Below, piece after piece: positions 55,791 through 64,000 of a stretch of 64,000 bases of DNA (position 1 is its first letter; each line of letters starts with the position of its first letter). Under the pieces are notes generated by a model, which was not told the origin of the DNA, made no database searches, and worked only from the letters and a program-made list of their open reading frames with translations. The position numbers and the translations under genes were made by a program. Origin of the DNA: Taxawa tesnikishii (nom. ined.) (Eukaryota > Ascomycota > Dothideomycetes > Dothideales); contig JAPDRO010000001.1 of assembly GCA_030247885.1 (NCBI GenBank), positions 1,054,001 through 1,118,000 of the forward strand, given 5' to 3'.

Positions 55791-58770
55791 ATGTCCGAGC
55801 TCTTCCATGTGGACGATGTTTGCGCCTCCAAAAGCGATCCTACGCTTATTGGGGAAGTCGATCGAACACATGCTGACGTCGATAGCCATGAGCCTTATCC
55901 CTCGCGTACAATAGGCGAGAAGATCCACCGGCATAAGAGCCTCTCTCGAAAGGCTTTCAGACAATTTCTCGACGACGGTATTCCTCCGCGCGGCTACGTA
56001 CTTGTACAATGGCAGACAGTGGCGCGGACGGATCTTCTGCCCGAGAAAGAGCTGAACCTTTTGGACCGTCACCTCATGGCCGGAGACATCGTAAAAAAGA
56101 TGCCAAGAGTACAATGAGTGGGACTGTGGTCAATACGAGAAAATGGTGTTCGCTTAGGGGCATGTTTGAGATCCAGGAGAACAAAAGCAAGAAGAGGATA
56201 AAGGCGTCATGGCCTCCTCCTGCAGAACATGAGCCACTTGTGGAATTGGGGTCGGAGCCCGCACCAATGCTGTATGACATTCCGGCATCCGAGTTGCAAA
56301 ACGTCCTGGAGTACCATGAGAACGATCTGGTCATCTACAAAAACTGGATTGGACGGATCCGGGATGTTCATGATGAGGTTACCGTTCGTCTTTTTGATAA
56401 CAGTGTCGTCGTCGTGCACGATGAGGTCGAACTGGAACCGCTAAACAGCTCACACGATCGCTTTACCCCCGGAGATTTGGTGAAAACCAAGAAGGCCAAT
56501 CTGCGGACTGGGCGCTGGATATATGGCGCCTACAACCCCAACGTTTCCCCAGTAGGCGTCGTTGTGTACGTGCGGACCATACAGGCCGAAGTGGATTGGC
56601 AACAAAGCAGAATAGGCGCCACTAATGTTCAGGATCATCCTGGATTTGTTCTGGATCTAGATGACCTCGAATCAGGCAACGTACATGTCTATGACCGTAC
56701 CAGGAGGCCGAAAGGATATGCCAGGCTGGCTGAGAGCCACGAGCAACACATACCACCAGTACCGTCCGAATATGTATCGCCACAGACCGTCTCCTTTCCA
56801 GAACTCGAGGTCTCTCCTGGACAAAGGGTGAAATTCAGGGATCTGACAGGTGCTTGTGTCAAGTACGACGGATCAAATACACACGGCAAGCTCACAAAAC
56901 AAGAGCGCCAGGACAATTGTGGCTATGATATGAACATCTTCACCATTGCGAGCTATTCTACAGAGGTCGTTGTACAATGGCAAGATTGTTCAATCACAAC
57001 GGAGTGCAGCACGTCTCTTGTACCAGACGCAGGAGTGGACGACGAGGACGCCGTATACCCTGGCGAGCTAGTGTGTACCAACGAGACTACGGAATCTGAA
57101 TCTTGGATTGTCAGGCCCCGGAAAGTGGGTGTCGTAGGGTCTGTCAATGCTGAGGATCGCATGGCTGCCGTTCGTTGGTTCCCCCACGCCTCGGTAGCTT
57201 TCATGAAAGACCTTGGAATGGATCTTTTGCCGGAGTCTCACGTTGGATCCTTGCCTGTGCCTACACCGACTAATCAGGTGAGCTTATACGATGTGCATGC
57301 TCCTATCAGTTTGAATGTACGAAGGGGCGATTTCGTCTTTTTACTCAAGCCCTTCGTCACGACCTCAAAGGCGAAAGCAGTGGTCACATATGCCCCAATA
57401 CTTCCGGGTGCATTGATTGGCTTGCGGAAGTCGTGGACATAAGTGTGCAAGACGGCAGTTATACGCTGAGGTTTGGAGCTTTACCGGAAGCACAAGATCT
57501 CCCCGGTGTCCTCAGGATGCAAAAATAATTGCCCTGCGTGATCACGAAGCAGATGAATGGGACAACGGTCAGGATGCTATGAGCTACGATTATGACGAAT
57601 CAGATGGAGATGACTATGGGTCTGGCGATTCGTTTGATGACGAGATTGGTGAGCAGTGGTACGAGTACGAGAACGGTGTGATTCGGGCTGAGGATGAAGA
57701 CGAGGACGAAGCATGGAGTACGGAGAGTGAGCGAGTAGAAAACGACAATGATCGGATGGACATTGAACCCGCCCAGCCTGCGGAAACTTTTGCGGCACCT
57801 CCCAGCGAAACGGAATCGACAGTGGCACGCCCCGGGAAACCAGCATCTGACGCGCCTGTGAAAGCTACAGCAAGCAACTCACTGCATCCTTCATCACTCC
57901 CGGACGCTCCTCCTTCGTATACCATACTTGATACTGCCGTACCGTCCGATCACCACTTCGCCACCACACAAGCCACCACGGCACCGAGGCATATCAAGGC
58001 TTCGCAAAAAGAGCACAAAATTCTTGCAACGTCTTCCGCAATACCTGATGGCGTCTACGTCCGCTCTTACGAAAGCCGAATGGACCTTTTCCGTGTGCTG
58101 GTTGTGGGGCCCATCGACACACCATACGAATATGCGCCATTCGTCTTTGATATCTACCTTCCGCCATTGTATCCTTTCGAGCCGCCGCAGGCTTTCTCAT
58201 AGCTGGACGGCTGATGGCGCGGGTATGAAAGGACGAGTAAATCCTAATCTTTATGAGGACGGGAAGATTTGTCTTAGTCTGTTAGGCACGTGGCACGGCG
58301 ACCGAACCCGTGGCGAGGGTTGGAACCCGGGTCAGAGCACGCTGCTGCAACTCCTGGTCAGCTTGTTGGGGCTTGTGCTAGTCAAGGAGCCCTATTTCAA
58401 TGAAGCGGGCTACGAAGCGTTGCAAGGGCTTGAGTCATCGCGCATTCCAAGTGCAGTATATACCGAGCGTACGTATTCGCGTGCAAGGGCTTTCCTTCTG
58501 CATGCCTTGGGTAGCTTGGATAGGAGTGGTTCTGCAGAAGGCTGCAATGGGGTCGAGGATGTCTTGAAGTGGCTCTATCGCTCGGAAACCGGTCCAGTTC
58601 TGCTCGACAGGGCTTTGGAAGCTGGCCAAGACATCCTGACCAGAAGCGATGCAGGCGGTGCGGAAGAGAAAAGAGACGGACTACGCATGGTCAGTAAAGG
58701 AGCATGTGTGACCTTGAGGAGGGTAATCGCTCGGCTGGAGGAGATGCGCAAGGCAGCGGACACGCAATAA
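55791..58770 (+). CDS. UBE2O-type E2/E3 hybrid ubiquitin ligase
   Basis: About 994 residues. UBE2O is a large E2 that recognises substrates by itself and acts on orphan ribosomal proteins in animals. The start MSELFHVDDVC matches the fungal N-terminus. Beta-rich SH3-like regions follow (VLVQWQTV, LLPEKELNLLDR, SGTVVNTRKWCSL, WIGRIRDVHDEVTVRLFDNS, PVGVVVYVRTIQAEVDWQQ). An acidic linker precedes the UBC domain (RVLVVGPIDTPYEYAPFVFD to YPFEPPQAF, then GRVNPNLYEDGKICLSLLGT with the catalytic Cys). Frame breaks: A6 at 56093-56098, AA at 57397-57398 and A5 at 57521-57525, one base each. A fourth at about 58193-58199 needs two bases added (or one removed). Otherwise well conserved. Confidence 0.88.
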
Positions 58771-59502
58771 GCGTCGACAACGACGGAACCATTAACAGAT
58801 GCCCAGCACATTTGTTACCACCGCCACGGATGCAGATAGCTCTCCCGCTGTGCGTCTCCTGTACATACCTCAACAAGCATTGCTTCTAGTGCATTCGCGA
58901 ACTTACTGTGCTTCCCGACATCGCTCTGCGAAGTAACCAATGTGCTGGTGATGGAGGAAACTGAGCATTACGGCCGTCAGCTAGCGGAGGATCGGGTTGG
59001 TCGCACCGGCTAGTGGGATGACCCCAACCCTTGGGGCTGTTGATGAGGTGCACCCAAAAGTTGCTGCGCTACCTGGGGCAGCCGTTAGAATGCCAACAGC
59101 GGAGGCAGGATCGATAACCGATAACCGACTGCCAGAGCCTTCCGGGAGGTGCTTTTGACGAGGCTTGAACATGTAGTCCCAGTTACGAATGGTGTACATT
59201 TTGCACGGTTCCGCCATCCAGCCATGCTGTCGGCTAGATATCAAGCGGCGGGTGGTACGGCTTAGCTTGCAATGGGGTGCTGTCTTAGTCAGCCTTGAAA
59301 GGGTTGACAGCCATGACCTGGCGGCTTGGCGATGTCAACTGTAGGGCGCGCGTGAGAAGAGTCATCCAGGCCCAGATCTGCGAAGCCATACCCATCTTAC
59401 GCTGTAGTTATTGAAAGGGCGTGTTGGTCACTCTCGCTCACGCCCTTCGGACCTCTGTGATCATCAGCAATCCTTGCCTTCGTTTATTTCGTTTCGTGCA
59501 AG
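58771..59502. other. Intergenic region, UBE2O 3' / homeobox 5'
   Basis: 732 bp between two plus-strand genes. Mixed composition. No gene, repeat or tRNA recognised. Includes the promoter of the homeobox/C2H2 gene. Confidence 0.5.
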
Positions 59503-62357
59503 ATGGAGGAAGACCACGCCCTGCCAAGCGACGCCGAAATGGGTGAAATGGGTGAAATGGGCGCAATGGGCCAGTTCTTCGACTTCAACCAAGCTACTGG
59601 TGCAGAAACAGCAACGGAACATGTGACAGTCCACCCGGATGACGGGCCTCGAGGCTATGTTTGTCCCTCGCACCAGAATGGAGATTGTCTCTGTCATGGT
59701 TTTATCTCGGAGGATTTTGGTGCAGAAGCGCAAGGAATCATGGGTGATCAGCTAGAGACAGCGACAGACTACGGCAATTTCGAAAACTGGTAAGTCTTCA
59801 ATGGACTGCTATCATGAAGCTCTTCGTCCTGAGGCACGCATTCTGCCCTTCAGTCGTCCTGTGCTGTCGTTGGTCGCTACTTGTTTCCTTCCCCTACTGA
59901 CGAGCGCAGGATCCCGCGTTTCGTCAAACCACCCAAGCCATGCGACTACTGCAGGTTCAAGCATTTGGACTGTTACATGATATTCGGTAAAGTTACCTGC
60001 AACGCATGTGACGCTTTGTTCCGGCCGTGCAGTTTTGCCAAAGTGAACGACAATCCCGACTCCGAAGCCAACATTAGCGGTTTTGTGGACACGTTACACG
60101 TTGTATCCGAAGACGCCTGTCAAGACAAAGGGGAACTTACAGGATTGAAGCCGTTGAAGTCCAAAGGCGGTACCATCACTCCCGCACGCTCCGATGACGG
60201 TAGCAAGAAACCGGCTACCCGCTTTTCTCGCGCAGCTGTCAAGGTTATGAGGGAATGGTTCGAAGCACATGCTGAGCGCCCATACCCCACGGACGAGGAG
60301 AAGCTAGTGCTCGCTCGAGAGACAGGGCTCAAGCAGTCACAGATCACTACCTGGCTCGCTAATTATCGGCGTAGAAGCAAGGTTGGGAGGACAGCACCAA
60401 AGGCCTGTGCCTCACCGAGTTTGCGTCCAACAACACCGGCTGTAGCTATTCCTGGAGCCAGCAATGTTGCAGCATGGCAAGATCTTAATCCCTTCGAACG
60501 TTGGCAGCATTCTCCACCAGATCACGATCCAGCTGCGATTCAAGATATCGCAAAGGCCGTGGCGTCCAGCGACTTGCCAACATACGAAGACTCCAGCTCG
60601 CCGTCCACGACAGGCTACAAGAGACATGGGTCAAGCAATGAATCAGGCTTCTCGGCTGTTAGGGCACCGTCCACCACATCGTTCGAGACAGGACTCTCCA
60701 ATTCTCGCTCTGCAACCTCCTCCTCTGCTGTCTGGTCGCATGCCTCTCACGACTCGTTCGGCTCGTTTGGATCCTTTGGAAGTGGACTCAACGGCAAGAA
60801 GGATCGCCGCCGTAGGCGCCGGGGCACACAGCCGCTTATGAGGAAGACTTCTGACGACACAAAGAAGAGGATGTTCCAATGCACGTTCTGCACAGACACG
60901 TTCAAGTCCAAGTACGACTGGACGCGTCACGAGAAATCACTTCACCTGTCACTGGAGAAATGGATCTGTTCTCCGCTTGGGCCTGTCATGACAGACCCTG
61001 CTACCGGAATTCAGAAGTGTGCTTACTGCAACGAGATAAATCCCTCCAAAGCCCATTTCGAGACCCATAACCATGATCAGTGCGAACAGAAGGGAATTGA
61101 GTCCCGCACATTCTTCAGGAAAGATCACCTACGACAACATCTGCGCCTTATGCATGGATGCGAGCTTATTCCAGCAATGGATGCTTGGAAGACTGCAGCA
61201 ACATCTATCAGGTGTCGTTGTGGGTTCTGTGGTCAACGGTTCACGTCCTGGCAAGAGCGAGTCGATCATCTTGCGGCACATTTCAAGGACGGCGCAAAGA
61301 TGATGGACTGGAAAGGCTGTCGGGGTTTGATCCGGAGGTTGCTGCTCATGTCACTAACGCCATGCCACCCTATCTCATCGGCATGGAAAGTACGAGCCCG
61401 GAACCCTTCAGTGCTACAAACCCGGCTACATGGGATAACCAAATAATGTCCGGTGAGGGGTATCCGGACCTGCCTGCGAATCTCGATTGTGCGGGCATGG
61501 CAACTGCGCCTGGCACAGACGTTGCTAAAGAAGGTCTGAATGCCATTATTAAGATGTACAAGTACAACGTTCCTGGCGCTGCGGCAACTTGTTGGGAGGT
61601 TCTGACGGTCCGATTGGGGATGTTCGCCAAGTCTCAAGCTGACCAAGGCATTGTTGTAACAGACGAAATGCTTCAACGACAGGCCCGTCTGATTGTGTAT
61701 GACTCTGACGATTCCTGGAACCAGACTGCAGCGGATAACCCAGAATGGCTCGAATTGTTCAAGCAAGCTTGCGGCCTTGGTTGGATTCCTTCGACCATCG
61801 GTGGAACAGGATTAGAGGTGCCAGAGGACTTGGAGTTCTACGGTGACTTGGGCATACGAATTCCCTTCAGCGTTCAGCTGGCATACTCGGGCTCGGGTAA
61901 TCATTTGTCTCTTGGAACATCAAGTACGCCGGCCAGCTCTAAGCGTCCCTCCGCAGCAGAGGAGTCGGACGTAATGGACCCGGTCCCTCCATACCAGAGG
62001 TATCATGAAGCGATGCCACCGCAGGAGAAAGCCGCACAATTCGAGTCCACAGCAGGGCCATCGCTGCTCAGCACTGCCAACTATGGTTGGTCGTCTCTCC
62101 CCACATCCACCAGTGCACTCGGCTCAGGATCAGCCTCCGTGCCAGTGAGCAGCGCGCTTTCTGCAGCCGACTTCCAGATAATGGCCGCTCCGGTAGCTTC
62201 GGCATTAGATCCAATGTCCTTGATCACCCCTACACAATTTCCGGTCGATGGTGGTTCATTCAGCAACTTTGGCACTGAAATCCCTGCGCAGATGGACGTG
62301 GCCATGGAAGACTTTGACTTCGACAGCATCAACTTTGACGACTATCTTCACTCCTGA
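59503..62357 (+). CDS. Homeobox plus C2H2 transcription factor
   Basis: About 911 residues. Exons: 59503-59789 and 59910-62357. Near the start, GEMGEMGAMG comes from a 9 bp repeat. A Cys-rich module at the start of exon 2 (CDYCRFKHLDC, CNACDALFRPC) resembles the N-terminal module of this fungal factor group. A TALE-like homeodomain lies at 60219-60390 (RFSRAAVKVMREWFEAH, ITTWLANYRRRSK). A C2H2 finger begins CTFCTDTFKSKYDWTRH (60877), with further Cys/His fingers to CGFCGQRFTSWQERVDHLAA. The C-terminal 350 residues include a helical region and an acidic activation-like end (AMEDFDFDSINFDDYLHS). One break: G4 at 61322-61325 needs a fifth G, giving CRGFDPEVAAHVTNAM. Confidence 0.88.
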
Positions 62358-63101
62358 GAAAAGCTAGGAAGATCTAGACTTGATGCCCGCCACGAGCGTG
62401 CTGCTGTTGTTCTTGGTTTTACGATACTCCCGCAATCAGCTGTTCCATCTCGCCTTGTCTCTCTGTGCCTGCTACAGTGAGCTTTTGGAGAAGACATAGA
62501 GTGAAACACAAGGCAAAAATTTGTTCGGGTTTTGGGTGTTCAGGAGCGATTGGGTTTGGCTATAACGGCCGTATTAGCGAATGTGATGTATAGAGAATTA
62601 ATCGATGGTCATCCTTCTTATGCAAAATCCCGTACAATCATCGTGGATGTATATGTGTAAGATATCCTAGCCATCAGAGGTACCTATTACCTTTTGGTGC
62701 AATTAAAGAGGGGAGAGAGGGGCAATGAACACCAGGAACCTTGATGTTCTGCAACCCACTTCGTCATCGCTCCAACGAACGTTTGTTCGAGTTTCCACAA
62801 CCATTGTAACTACACCTCCTCAAACCCTTGGTCTGCCGCTTGCCTTATTGATCCATCTGCGCCTCGTTCTGCTCTCACAAAGTCCTTCGCTATAAACATC
62901 GGTGTGATTGGTCCCACATCGCCACCCGCACACTGCAACCGTTACAGCTGCTCTTCGCTTGAACGGCTTTACTTGTTCCATTAACACGCCACATCGACAC
63001 ACCTTGCTAGTATTTAGGACGTTCGTTCAGTGCTGAGAATCAGTCATCTGTGGCCAGCTTCCACATAGCCCCGGTGTCGGATCCGCTTCGCCCTCTACAA
63101 C
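62358..63101. other. Intergenic region, homeobox 3' / Ubc7 5'
   Basis: 744 bp with the homeobox-gene 3' UTR and the promoter of the E2 gene. AT-rich tract around 62510-62710. No gene or repeat recognised. Confidence 0.5.
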
Positions 63102-64000
63102 ATGTCTACCAGCTCTCCTCTACCGCGATCCAACGCCTCTCCCGGGGGCTCCTCCTCCGCAGCTATCCTGCTAGGCAGGCAGTTCAGACAGATGCAGTCG
63201 GATAAGGGCATACAAGGTATCAGTTGCGGGTTGGTGGATGAGAACGTCTTCGAGTGGGAGGTCATGCTTATGATCGCGGACGATTGCCCGGGTTATGGAG
63301 GTAGGTGGTATCCTATTCCGTTCTCGGATTATGGTCTACAAGTTGCGCAAGAGGAGGTAGGAGTGGAGGGGGAACGGTCTTTGGATATGAAGGAGGCAAG
63401 ATGGAGTGGGCTGTTACGTAGGAAATCTGGAGTGTTTCAGCACCACTGGGGAAGGAGCTGGACAAACTGCACACTCGAGTCTTCATGCAAGCCGGTTGTC
63501 TGTGCCCCAGCGCCTTCGGAACGGAGCATGAGTTTGTCTGACGCTGAGGAATCTACATCAGGCTTGCATGGTCATGAGAAGGGAACATAGGGCACGGGAT
63601 ATGACACAAAGATGGAACATCAGTTGCTGACGGCTGGATGCTGTAGGAGGTTGTTTTCGGGCAAGGATAACGTTTCCACCCGAGTATCCCTTGCTACCGC
63701 CCAAGATGAAATTCGTCACACCCATATATCACCCGAACAGTACGTCAACCGCCGAGAACTTGCCTTGTCACATACCAGAGGGCGGGATTTTGGCTAACTG
63801 TCATACAGTCTATCCTTCTGGCGAAGTCTGCATTTCCATCCTACACCCGCCGGAAGAGGACAAGTACGGCTACGAATCAGCAGCGGAGCGATGGTCACCT
63901 GTGCAGACACCTGAGACGATACTTCTTTCGGTTATCAGCATGCTGAGCAGTCCGAACGACGAAAGCCCGGCCAACGTGGAGGCAGGCAAGCTGTGGAGGG
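63102..64000 (+). CDS. UBC7: Ubiquitin-conjugating enzyme E2, Ubc7/UBE2G type, 5' part
   Basis: Runs off the window end. Ubc7 serves ER-associated degradation with membrane E3s. Exons: 63102-63300, 63647-63739 and 63809 onward; the first intron is long (346 bp) for this region. The joined sequence reads [53 protein letters not shown] and [20 protein letters not shown] (the Cys in GEVCIS is catalytic). It then has the acidic loop [20 protein letters not shown] that marks the Ubc7/UBE2G/UBE2R group, and [20 protein letters not shown]. The N-terminal 20 residues are Ser/Pro-rich, longer than in yeast Ubc7. UBE2G1 versus UBE2G2 class not decided. Confidence 0.92.

Overview
The window is a 64 kb piece of a filamentous ascomycete nuclear genome (Pezizomycotina; I infer Dothideomycetes, at low certainty). 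Genes lie on both strands about every 2 kb. Most introns are 48-80 bp with GT..AG ends and CTGAC/CTAAC-like branch sites. Several proteins are of Pezizomycotina type: a PARP-E2 fusion, a DUF7598 protein, a homeobox plus C2H2 factor and a 2EXR-like protein. Nothing bacterial, viral or rDNA-like was seen, and no tRNA was found by eye.

Layout. 0-5 kb: the 3' end of a DNF1-type lipid flippase and a signal peptide peptidase. 5-11 kb: an unknown three-exon gene, an Mpv17/PMP22-family protein and a DUF7598 membrane protein. 11-18 kb: a SERF-like small protein, an SMN/NOP15 divergent pair, a UBA-UBX protein and a VAP (Scs2) protein. 18-24 kb: asparagine synthetase, a mitochondrial J-protein and methionine aminopeptidase 2. 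24-28 kb is gene-poor: a dioxygenase relic, a 2EXR-like protein and a shortened glutathione transferase. 28-33 kb: a large PARP + ubiquitin-conjugating fusion, divergent from COG7. 35-39 kb: an MFS sugar transporter and a secreted aldose 1-epimerase. 39-50 kb: an unknown protein with 24-residue repeats, the Holliday-junction resolvase GEN1/Yen1, and a large disordered protein with an internal ubiquitin-like domain. 50-59 kb: an arylsulfotransferase-type membrane protein, COG8 and a UBE2O-type E2/E3. 59-64 kb: a homeobox/C2H2 factor and the 5' part of a Ubc7/UBE2G-type E2.

Themes. Five genes belong to the ubiquitin system by domain (UBE2O, PARP-E2, Ubc7, UBA-UBX and a UBL protein). Two encode lobe-B subunits of the COG tethering complex. 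Others concern RNP assembly and ribosome biogenesis (SMN, NOP15).

Caution. At least 11 otherwise well-conserved genes carry apparent frame breaks, about 19 in total. Nearly all are explained by one base missing from a short homopolymer. This pattern points to consensus (assembly) error rather than real pseudogenes. Coordinates given for those genes span the breaks. All function calls come from reading motifs and remembered family features; no database search was run.
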